Below, one piece after another: positions 56,351 through 64,000 of a DNA stretch of 64,000 bases (position 1 is its first letter; every line of letters begins with the position of its first letter). The notes beneath the pieces were generated by a model. That model was given only the letters and a program-made list of their open reading frames with translations, did no database searches and was not told the origin of the DNA. Position numbers and translations under genes: made by a program. The DNA comes from Pseudomonadales bacterium. GTDB taxonomy: Bacteria > Pseudomonadota > Gammaproteobacteria > Pseudomonadales > Azotimanducaceae. The stretch lies in contig JAHRVQ010000019.1 in the NCBI GenBank assembly GCA_019090615.1, positions 32,095-96,094 of the forward strand, written 5' to 3'.

Positions 56351-59300
56351 TTATACACCATTATTATCAATTATTGGCATAATAGACGCGGTTTTTAGAG
56401 TCTTTGCTTCGATCCAGAGATCAAAGTCCAACAAAGATAACGGTAACGTAAGAATATCTTCAATTTCGATCAGTTGAGTTTCAACGTCATCGCCATATCG
56501 AATTTCCATATCAGCATTATCCGTGGGGTAATAGCTATCGACAATTCGTTCAAACTGGAATAAGCCGTTAAAACCAGTACCGCCCTCAAACATTTGCTGT
56601 TCTGCGCCCAACGCAGCAGCTAACTCGTTATAAGCTCTGCCGCCAACAGGCCTGAAACCTTTGCCCAGGGGATCAAAGACAACAAAACCTGGAATATTAG
56701 AAGATATGACTAATCCACCATTCACGTTACCTGCGAAATTGGCAGAAACACCCACACTGTCGATTCCAGCACGAGTAATTGATAAATCACCTGCATTAAC
56801 CTCGATCGCATCAGCAAAGGTACCAATACTGCCGTTGGCTGCCAGCGCTGCTCCCAACACCGCAGTAATATTCACTCTGGCACCATTACCATCTAAGATG
56901 TTGGCTGCAGAATCTAACCCCAGAGTGCCTACGATCTGCAAATCACCCAGTACCAGATTATCAGCCAGAGTGGATAGACTGGCATCACCGGTAACAAATA
57001 TATTTTGTATTGTTAATTGATTGCTATTCGAGAGTTTTAAATCACCGGTAACAGAAGAGTCCAAAAGTGTTAATGCCAGAGTATTAGTCAAATCCGCATC
57101 GCCAGTTCGTAAGGACAAATTTGATACCGCAGTATCCAGGCCGTTTATATCTGCACGACCCGTGACCACCAGGCTATCAGCCGTGATATTCACGGCAGCG
57201 CCATTATCATCGATAATATTCGCCGCTGTAGATAACAGGACAGACCCACTAGCGCTAATATTTCTAGCTAAAATATCCCCTGTAGAGGTGATAGAAACAC
57301 TAGCAGCATCAATTCCAGCTGCAGTTAATACGCCATCATTTATAACATCAAATGCGCCTGTTGCTGAAGAGTCACTAATTGTCAATGAGCCTGTATTAGC
57401 CACTGACAGAAATGCAATATCAGCGGTTAATTCAGAAATAGAGGTTTCAATATCCTGCACACTCGCCGCTGTAATATCCAGACTTTGAGCCGTGATATTT
57501 GTTAACTGACCATTAGCGTCAGTGACTTCAGCCGAGGCAACAATACTTACAGCCTGACCCGCAACGTTAAGATTAGCTAGCGCCAGCGAACCGGTATTTA
57601 TCAGGGTAAGATTACCGCCAATACTTGAGTCATTAAAAACCATATCACCAGTATTCATAATATTCACTTCGGCAACATCCAGATCTATATTGGATACCTC
57701 AGTAACCAGGGCACTCGCCACGCCTACATTGTTCCCGCCACTCACTGACAGTGTATTAGCGGCGATGGTTGCTACACCTGATGTATTACCATCAATCAAA
57801 TCACCGCCAAGTGCCAGTTTAACGCTTCCCGTGGTATCTATTCCAACTGCGCTTCCAGCACCTGCCTGGGTGCCCATAAAACTTAAGCTGCCTGGTGTTG
57901 CCAGCGTGACATCAGCTGTGGTTACCAATTGATCGACGACTACATTGCCTTCTGCGTCTATATCAACAGTTCCGTCCGCATTAATCGAACCGATAGTGAG
58001 TTCATCGCCTGCTTCTATATCTACCGAACCAGTAGTCTCAAGTTCAGTGACCGTTAGGCTACCCGCAGACACCAGTCCTACAGCCGCAGTCGAGGTTAAG
58101 TCTAACACCGTCAGATCACCACCTGCTTGCATATTTACCGGTCCGGTAGTCGCAAGTTCAGTGACCGTGAGAGTACCGGCGGACACCAGTCCCACCGCCG
58201 CAGTCGAGGTTAATTCTGTCACCGTTAGATCACCACCTGCCGTAATTGCAGTGATACCAGTATTGTTAATGCTAGTCACAGTCAATGCATCAGCTTCATT
58301 AATCCAGGTACCACCCGCCGTAGTTGTCGCGGTAACAGTATTAACATCAGTACCGAGGAAGGATCTGCCAGATCCGATATTACCTGCCGCTGTTAGCGAC
58401 AGGTCGGTACCAGAAATAATGCCGCCAGTACTGCTAATAGCACCAAGAGAAGTCAAACTAACCGCACCTGATGTTGTGATGTTGCCCACATTCAGCGAGC
58501 TACCTGCTGATGTATTTGCAAGGCTTATCTCGCCGGCCATCGCAGCTGTTGCCTTAACAACTTCTGATACATCAACTTCAAGATCAATTCCACCACCATT
58601 GGCAGTAAGGTCGGCAATTCCAGCCACAATATTGGCGGCTGCGCCATTAGCATCGGTGATTTGTCCTCCGGCTGTAACTTTAACGGTGCCGCTGTTCGCT
58701 GCTAGTGCATCGACATTAAAGTCTCCTTGCGTGCGTAAAGTTATTGCCCCATCTTTAGCAGCACCAGTTTCATCCTGTACACGAGCAGCAATCCTGCTAC
58801 TGGCCTCTACATCTGAATTAATTGAGCCGTTGGCATTTAACACCACAACGGCACCCGTTATATTGGTCACATCAGCGACGTTTGCGTCCGTTATTCCGCC
58901 CTTTTCAACTATCAGGGCTACATCGCCCCCAGTAACACCTGTACCGGCATTAACAGTTTGGAGGCTCAAGCCACCAAAGGTGCTGGTAATATTAATATCA
59001 CCGTTACCAGCTGAGCTATCTGCGGTTAAATCACCCGCCACAATCAGGTCCGTATCAATGGTTCCACTCGCAGTCAGCGTCACATTGTTGCCGATAATAT
59101 TTTCATCTGTGCCATTACCGTCACTAATGCCGCCAGCCGTTGACGTGATTGATACATTGCTGTTGCCAGTGAGTCCCGCATCCAGTTCACCAAGTTGAAT
59201 AGTACCAACAGCGGTCACTGCTATTTCGGCGCCACCTGCGGCCGTAATCCTGGCGCCACTCGCCATAGTCACGTCGCCAGCACCGCTGCCTGCCAGGCCG

Positions 59301-62300
59301 CCATTTCCTGCAGTCAGATTAATCTGGCCATTGCTTCCACTTGCAAGTGTTGATAACACTGCGCTGCCATCCAGCACAACTTTATTTTCCGAGGTAATCG
59401 TAATGCTGGCATCGAGGCCAGATATACTCTTGGTTTGAATTGATCCGTTACGTGTATTGCCGTCACCTAATATAAACACACCATCAGCGGCATCTGCGCC
59501 TTGAGACACCAATGTCACATTGCCTCCACTACTGATTGACTCGGTAACAAACAAAGGGCTACTCACTGTAATACTAATATCACCAGTACCCGTAGTTTCA
59601 ACCTTTTTATTAATGGTCAGAGAACCGCTATTAATAATGGTTATCGTCCCCGTTCCACCGGTAACAATATCAGCCAGTAATTGGGTAGTGGAATTGCCAT
59701 CTTCATCCTTAAATTCGGTCTGGTCAGGGGTAACATTATCTAGAAAAATACTATCGTTTTCCCCACCCGTTGATTGTAATTGATCGGTACTGGTAAATAG
59801 CTTAACGCTACCATTCGGTGCTGAAGCCTCCACCTCGAAAGCTTCCAACCGGACGGCATTATTGGTTTGCTCTACATTACCGCTGGACTGAAAAGTTAAT
59901 AATCGCTGCAGAACAGGGTCATTTAGATCTCTATTTAGCTTAACTGCGGCATCAACAAGTACATTATTGTTTTCACCACCAGTAAATAGAAACAGGTCAT
60001 TATTGGCACCTGGCGTACCACTGAGATCAATAGAGGAATTAACCTGTAATTCACCGTCTAGTACACCAATGAAAATTTGTTTTTCAGTGCCCGCTGACAT
60101 ACCTGAACCTGCTAAACCGGTCAAAAAATCTCCGGCCACGAAGGTGCTACTATCTACAACAATCAATTGATTATTCCCGCCAGAGGCCGTTGAAGAAATG
60201 CCAGACAAGCCATTTCTTGTTATCTCGAGTGCCGCAGACTTGGCATCATCAACAGTAAATGCTGTCGCTCCCCCAATATCAACCGCTGCGGTCAAACTTA
60301 TATTATCACCGGTTATAACACTGGAATCTCGGCCATCGTCACGAATGGAGCCACCAAAAGTTTGTATCGTGACATTGCCATCAGCACCAGCATCAACATT
60401 TGCCAGGGTAATATTCCCGCCACCTGTTGCGGTACCAGCTATAAGACTGATGTTACTCCCGACAGCACCATCTGTTTCGATATTACTATCGGCCGCCATG
60501 ATAATTGCCCCACTCGCATTATCATCAGAAGCGGCTACGTAATTAATCGAACCGTTGGTCGTTACCACGCCAATGCCTGCGTCCTGAGTTATATTACCCA
60601 CCGCACTGTTAATTACGTTGCCAGAAGCGTTAATTCCTCTTACCAGACCCAGGTTACCCCCGGTGGTCAAGGTGATATTTGCACCTGTAATACCGGTCAC
60701 AGCATCAGCCGTATCAACCAGGTCTACCTCGAATCCGTCAGCCTCGACAAAGGTCACATCAAAGCCTGCGGCGCTCACCGCCAGATTATTTACATTGGTT
60801 GTGCTATCCGTAATATTTACTGTACCCGAGGCATTAATCGCCAGGTCATTAGCAACAATTCCGCCCGCCGTGCCTGTAACAGTCGCGCCCGTTTTAAGGT
60901 GTGTGGTGGCTACATTAGAAATATTTACATCCGCTGAGATAGTGATTGCACCCGAAGTATCAGCACCAATTAATAACCGGTCCGCGGTAATACCATTGAG
61001 CTCTGCGCTTGAAAGATCCAGCGAATTTGCAGTAGCGTCATTTGCTGCGCCCAGGTCGATCGCATCAGCCGCTGTAACCTGTACCAGCGCCACAGTACCG
61101 CCCGTTCCTGCGTTTATACTGCCGCCTGTCCCCGCAAGGTCCATATCATCAGCAGTGAGCGTTATATTCGCACCGGTTGCTGTGGACTGATTACTGGCCA
61201 CTGCACCATTCAATGTAATTAACTGACCGGCAGCTAATGTTGTTAAGGCGATAACGCCAGCATCAGCTGCTAGCCCCGCAGTCGCCACTGTAATGCCGTT
61301 ATTCACTTCAGTTATGGTAATTTCACCTGCACTGACGGTATTAGCGCCATTCACTGTGAGCGTACCACCGGCATCACTTCTATATTGGATATTACCGGCT
61401 GCCACATTATTCAATATAACCGTTGGCACTACATTATCCTGAGTTAACGCAATACCATTGGTGGCACTCGCCGTTAAACTTGTCGCGGTGATTACCGCTG
61501 TTTGAGTAATATTTGATCGGCTATTAGCAATACCTGCAGACAAGGTCACAGCGCCAGCATTAACCGTATTATTTACCGCCAGAGTCTCTGTCACCCCAGT
61601 ATCGTCATCACTATCCACACTAACAATAAGATTACCGGTACCCAGGTTAATGGCGCCACCTAAGGTAGCAGCTCCTGTTGAATTTACTGTGGCATTCTGA
61701 TTAGCAGTTGAAGTAATTGCTGCAATGGTTATATCACTGTCTACGTTAGTCGTGGTAAAAGTTGCGCCTGTTGTACCGTCAAGACTTACCGCAGCCCCTA
61801 ATGTTAAATCTCCGCCTTGTGCATCCAGCGTAATATCTGCAGCCCGGATAGCATTAACAGTACTCAAGGTAATTCCAGCACCGGTTGAAGTTATCCCAGC
61901 ATTTAAGTCAATAGTGTCATCAGCACTGGTACCTGCCAATGCCACTGCACCAGTTGTAGTGATCACACCGTCAAGCTGGATAGTCTCGGCACCAGCATCA
62001 TCATCACTATCGGTCGTTACGGTTATTGCGCCAGCGCCGCCTGCATCAAATGTAGCACCTGCGAGGGTAACACTACCTTCTGACACTATGGTCAAGTTTG
62101 CCGCCGCGCTATCTGTTAGTGCAGCAAGGGTAATATCAGAATCACCTCCGGTGGTAATAATATTAGTACCTGCGCCGTCGAGGTCAATGCCGCCGATATT
62201 ATTTGCTGTTGCCATGGCGATACCACCAGTGGTGGCTGTTAGATCAACATTGGCAGCCAGTGAAACAGTTTCATTACCCGTACCGCTGCCGTCAACGGTA

Positions 62301-63964
62301 ATCGAATTAACGCTAATATCACCATTAACATCCAGGTTATCCGTACCATCACCATCGGTATCCAGATTGATATCTAGTACCCCGGCACCACCTGCGTCTA
62401 ATACAATACCCGCTAGCATTACGCCTGCTTCGGAATTTATAGTTAAATTTGCGGCAGCGGCATCCACAACAGCCGCCAAATCTACAGCGCCTGCCGTGCT
62501 AGTGACGATGTTAGTTCCAGCACCAGAAAGATTAATGGCGGTAATGTTACTCGATGCGGTAACGCTAGTACCCTGTATATCCACGTTAACAGCCAGGTCA
62601 AGCGTACTCGCATTTTGTACAACTAAAGTACCACCAGCGGTAACATCTCCATCAAGATCGATCGTATCATCGTTATCAGTACCACCCGCCAGGCTAATAG
62701 CACCATCGGCGATAATTGTTCCTGAAGCCGAGAGAGTTGCTGTCGCTGTATCATCATTATCATCAGCATTAATAGTTATCGCGCCATTGGTTGTACCCGC
62801 GTCATCCAACAAAATTGACGCGAGGGTCACATTGGCAGAACTGCTTACCACCAAAGATGCATCGGCTGAATCACCAATCGCGGCCAGATCAACGTTACCG
62901 CCTGTGGACGTAATTGTATTAGTACCCGCACCGCTTAAATCAATCGCTGTAATGGTTGCATTAGCGGTGACACTCGCGCCGGTAATGCCTACACCCGCAG
63001 CCAGATCAATTTCTGTGGCGTTAACGGCACTAAATGCTCCGCCAGATACAACGCTTGCATCAAGATCAATAGTATCGTTGTTGTCGGCACCACCTGCCAG
63101 ACTAATTGCGCCATCTGAGCTTATCGCTCCAGTCGCCATCAGCGATGCCGTGGCATTATCATCATCGTCAGCCGTGACCGTTAAGGTACCGTTGGTTGTG
63201 CCGGCATCATCAAGAGTAATGGCAGCCAGGATTACATTATCAGCAGAGCTAACGATTAAGGACGCATCTGCTGAATCAGTTACTGCTGCGATATCAACTT
63301 GTTGCGCGGTAGATATTATGCTGTTTGTGCCTGTGCCCGATAAATTAATAGTACCTACATTACCCGTTGCATTGGCCACTACCTGCGAGCCCTGAAGAAC
63401 GACACCTGCTGCCAGGTCCACATTACCATTGGTTATGGTCAGCGCATTAGCAGCTGTGATATTGGCATTAATATCGATCAACTCGTCATTATCAGCACCT
63501 CCAGCAAGGGTCACCGTACCGTCGGATGATATTGCCCCCGCAACAGTTAATACCGCTGCTGCCGTATCGTCATTATCATCAGTTGTAACTGAAACTGCAC
63601 TGGCACCACCGGCATCCAGCGTAATAGCGGCGAGGGTAGTATTTCCTGCTGAACCCACCGTCAATGCCGCATCGGCACTATCGGTGATAGCTGCAAGACT
63701 CACATCTCCTGAAGTTGATGTAATTGTATTGGCACTGGTACCACTTAAATTAATCACTGTTACTGTAGCCGCCGCAGCTACACTACTGCCCTGTAGCGCA
63801 ATAGCATTGGCCAGATCTACACCGACTGCATTTTGAACGGTTAGCGCTGCGCCTGCCGTAATATTTGCGTTTATATCAATGGTATCGTCAAGATCAGTAC
63901 CACCCGATAAAGTCACCGCACCATCCGCAGCAATCACTCCATTAACCATTATACTGGCCGCTAC
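56351..63964 (-). CDS. Giant repetitive surface/secreted protein (C-terminal 2537 residues, partial)
   Basis: The reading frame is open from the genomic end of the contig (63964) to the stop at 56351. The apparent start farther right is inside adapter sequence, so the N-terminus is missing. The sequence is a very long beta-strand repeat protein, rich in Gly, Ala, Asp, Thr and Ser and poor in Cys, of the type seen in filamentous haemagglutinin-like adhesins. The visible N-terminal end contains at least four repeats of about 135 residues (GAIS.DGA..LAGG.DNDDTIDLDA); later parts have shorter repeats such as a 38-residue unit at about 58000-58250. A non-repetitive C-terminus (YNELAAALGAEQQMFEGGTG ... 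LSLLDFDLWIEAKTLK) follows. The secretion route (two-partner, autotransporter or type I) cannot be decided. No partner transporter gene is in the window. Confidence 0.85.
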   Translation of the reverse strand, partial: VAASIMVNGVIAADGAVTLSGGTDLDDTIDINANITAGAALTVQNAVGVDLANAIALQGSSVAAAATVTVINLSGTSANTITSTSGDVSLAAITDSADAALTVGSAGNTTLAAITLDAGGASAVSVTTDDNDDTAAAVLTVAGAISSDGTVTLAGGADNDELIDINANITAANALTITNGNVDLAAGVVLQGSQVVANATGNVGTINLSGTGTNSIISTAQQVDIAAVTDSADASLIVSSADNVILAAITLDDAGTTNGTLTVTADDDDNATASLMATGAISSDGAISLAGGADNNDTIDLDASVVSGGAFSAVNATEIDLAAGVGITGASVTANATITAIDLSGAGTNTITSTGGNVDLAAIGDSADASLVVSSSANVTLASILLDDAGTTNGAITINADDNDDTATATLSASGTIIADGAISLAGGTDNDDTIDLDGDVTAGGTLVVQNASTLDLAVNVDIQGTSVTASSNITAINLSGAGTNIVTSTAGAVDLAAVVDAAAANLTINSEAGVMLAGIVLDAGGAGVLDINLDTDGDGTDNLDVNGDISVNSITVDGSGTGNETVSLAANVDLTATTGGIAMATANNIGGIDLDGAGTNIITTGGDSDITLAALTDSAAANLTIVSEGSVTLAGATFDAGGAGAITVTTDSDDDAGAETIQLDGVITTTGAVALAGTSADDTIDLNAGITSTGAGITLSTVNAIRAADITLDAQGGDLTLGAAVSLDGTTGATFTTTNVDSDITIAAITSTANQNATVNSTGAATLGGAINLGTGNLIVSVDSDDDTGVTETLAVNNTVNAGAVTLSAGIANSRSNITQTAVITATSLTASATNGIALTQDNVVPTVILNNVAAGNIQYRSDAGGTLTVNGANTVSAGEITITEVNNGITVATAGLAADAGVIALTTLAAGQLITLNGAVASNQSTATGANITLTADDMDLAGTGGSINAGTGGTVALVQVTAADAIDLGAANDATANSLDLSSAELNGITADRLLIGADTSGAITISADVNISNVATTHLKTGATVTGTAGGIVANDLAINASGTVNITDSTTNVNNLAVSAAGFDVTFVEADGFEVDLVDTADAVTGITGANITLTTGGNLGLVRGINASGNVINSAVGNITQDAGIGVVTTNGSINYVAASDDNASGAIIMAADSNIETDGAVGSNISLIAGTATGGGNITLANVDAGADGNVTIQTFGGSIRDDGRDSSVITGDNISLTAAVDIGGATAFTVDDAKSAALEITRNGLSGISSTASGGNNQLIVVDSSTFVAGDFLTGLAGSGMSAGTEKQIFIGVLDGELQVNSSIDLSGTPGANNDLFLFTGGENNNVLVDAAVKLNRDLNDPVLQRLLTFQSSGNVEQTNNAVRLEAFEVEASAPNGSVKLFTSTDQLQSTGGENDSIFLDNVTPDQTEFKDEDGNSTTQLLADIVTGGTGTITIINSGSLTINKKVETTGTGDISITVSSPLFVTESISSGGNVTLVSQGADAADGVFILGDGNTRNGSIQTKSISGLDASITITSENKVVLDGSAVLSTLASGSNGQINLTAGNGGLAGSGAGDVTMASGARITAAGGAEIAVTAVGTIQLGELDAGLTGNSNVSITSTAGGISDGNGTDENIIGNNVTLTASGTIDTDLIVAGDLTADSSAGNGDINITSTFGGLSLQTVNAGTGVTGGDVALIVEKGGITDANVADVTNITGAVVVLNANGSINSDVEASSRIAARVQDETGAAKDGAITLRTQGDFNVDALAANSGTVKVTAGGQITDANGAAANIVAGIADLTANGGGIDLEVDVSEVVKATAAMAGEISLANTSAGSSLNVGNITTSGAVSLTSLGAISSTGGIISGTDLSLTAAGNIGSGRSFLGTDVNTVTATTTAGGTWINEADALTVTSINNTGITAITAGGDLTVTELTSTAAVGLVSAGTLTVTELATTGPVNMQAGGDLTVLDLTSTAAVGLVSAGSLTVTELETTGSVDIEAGDELTIGSINADGTVDIDAEGNVVVDQLVTTADVTLATPGSLSFMGTQAGAGSAVGIDTTGSVKLALGGDLIDGNTSGVATIAANTLSVSGGNNVGVASALVTEVSNIDLDVAEVNIMNTGDMVFNDSSIGGNLTLINTGSLALANLNVAGQAVSIVASAEVTDANGQLTNITAQSLDITAASVQDIETSISELTADIAFLSVANTGSLTISDSSATGAFDVINDGVLTAAGIDAASVSITSTGDILARNISASGSVLLSTAANIIDDNGAAVNITADSLVVTGRADINGLDTAVSNLSLRTGDADLTNTLALTLLDSSVTGDLKLSNSNQLTIQNIFVTGDASLSTLADNLVLGDLQIVGTLGLDSAANILDGNGARVNITAVLGAALAANGSIGTFADAIEVNAGDLSITRAGIDSVGVSANFAGNVNGGLVISSNIPGFVVFDPLGKGFRPVGGRAYNELAAALGAEQQMFEGGTGFNGLFQFERIVDSYYPTDNADMEIRYGDDVETQLIEIEDILTLPLSLLDFDLWIEAKTLKTASIMPIIDNNGV
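58020..58250 (-). repeat. 114-bp repeat in the giant surface protein
   Basis: A unit of 114 bases (38 residues, containing AAVGLVSAG and LTVTEL) recurs at least twice. For example, the segments starting near 58041 and 58155 are very similar. Confidence 0.75.
62250..63930 (-). repeat. Array of about 405-bp repeats in the giant surface protein
   Basis: Four consecutive units of 134-136 residues are aligned by the motif DDTIDIN/DDTIDLD (about residues 35, 169, 305 and 441 of the frame counted from 63979). They are diverged in sequence but constant in length, so they look like old duplications rather than recent ones. Confidence 0.8.
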
Positions 63965-63997
63965 CTGTCTCTTATACACATCTGACGCTGCCGACGA
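63965..63997. other. Nextera sequencing adapter (artefact)
   Basis: CTGTCTCTTATACACATCT (63965-63983), the Tn5 mosaic end, is followed by GACGCTGCCGACGA, the read-1 side of the Illumina Nextera adapter. The three bases that follow (AGC) would be the start of an index. On the minus strand this encodes MYKRQ, a well-known contaminant N-terminus. Confidence 0.98.
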
Positions 63998-64000
63998 AGC

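Noticed and set aside
57945..59198. Long plus-strand ORF (417 codons) antisense to the giant surface protein
   Set aside because: It is an antisense shadow of a biased Gly/Ala/Thr/Asp repeat sequence; its composition is Pro/Ser/Val/Ala-rich as expected from the reverse complement.
61725..63395. Plus-strand ORF of 556 codons antisense to the surface protein repeats
   Set aside because: Same reason: low-complexity mirror of the repeat array, without a start context or domain.
63965..63979. Apparent start (MYKRQ) of the surface protein
   Set aside because: It is encoded by adapter sequence.

Overview
The window looks like one contig end from a gammaproteobacterium, probably marine and related to the Pseudomonadales/Cellvibrionales. 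The reasons are the Na+-NQR operon, the gene order nqrA-F / long-type gap / mfd / csiV / MtnP-like phosphorylase (which I recall from Pseudomonas), the tesA/lolD-like/ftsX-like arrangement known from E. coli, and single-copy gammaproteobacterial genes such as ttcA, tusA, epmC, yheU and yaaA. Base composition is AT-leaning by eye; I did not compute it. The last 36 bases are not genomic: positions 63965-63997 are an untrimmed Nextera adapter followed by three more bases, so the right edge is an assembly break.

Layout. 1-3026: membrane spermidine-synthase-like gene (cut by the left edge), DUF350 membrane protein and a lipoprotein, all on the minus strand. 3342-9550: small housekeeping genes, including an overlapping minus-strand operon (gamma-glutamylcyclotransferase, EpmC, thioesterase, ATP-NAD kinase-like) plus tusA, an ABM-domain protein, a quinoprotein dehydrogenase fused to cytochrome c, and yheU. 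9697-17334: an OmpR-type regulator followed by a 2270-residue hybrid sensor. 17388-23558: ttcA, a polysaccharide deacetylase, an FtsX-like ABC exporter pair and the tesA-type esterase. 23725-36356: a signalling island, all minus strand, with a hybrid histidine kinase, a YgjP-type metallopeptidase, a receiver-PP2C phosphatase, a CHASE2-adenylate cyclase, a FecR-domain protein, an FHA protein, a PP2C phosphatase and a CHASE2-Ser/Thr kinase. 36603-40564: yaaA, an AcoX-like kinase, a MORN protein and a Nudix hydrolase. 40752-56194: nqrA-F, gap, a retropepsin-like protease, mfd, csiV, an MTA/MTI phosphorylase and a SapC-family protein. 56351-63964: the C-terminal part of a giant repetitive surface protein that runs off the contig.

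How the genes work together. The island at 23.7-36.4 kb reads as one signalling circuit. Two membrane proteins share clearly paralogous CHASE2 sensors but end in different outputs, an adenylate cyclase and a Ser/Thr kinase. They are encoded with the parts needed to read and erase phospho-Ser/Thr (FHA, PP2C) and a secreted FecR-domain protein that could be the envelope partner. The nqr operon supplies a sodium-pumping respiratory entry point.

The most unusual sequence-level signal is a family of short tandem repeats (12-24 bp units) at or near gene 3' ends and inside linkers. In three genes (ggcT-like, ftsX-like, DUF350) the unit is a multiple of three and contains the last codons plus the stop codon, so the stop is reiterated in frame, up to ten times. 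In one case those repeats also form the N-terminus of the next gene, epmC.
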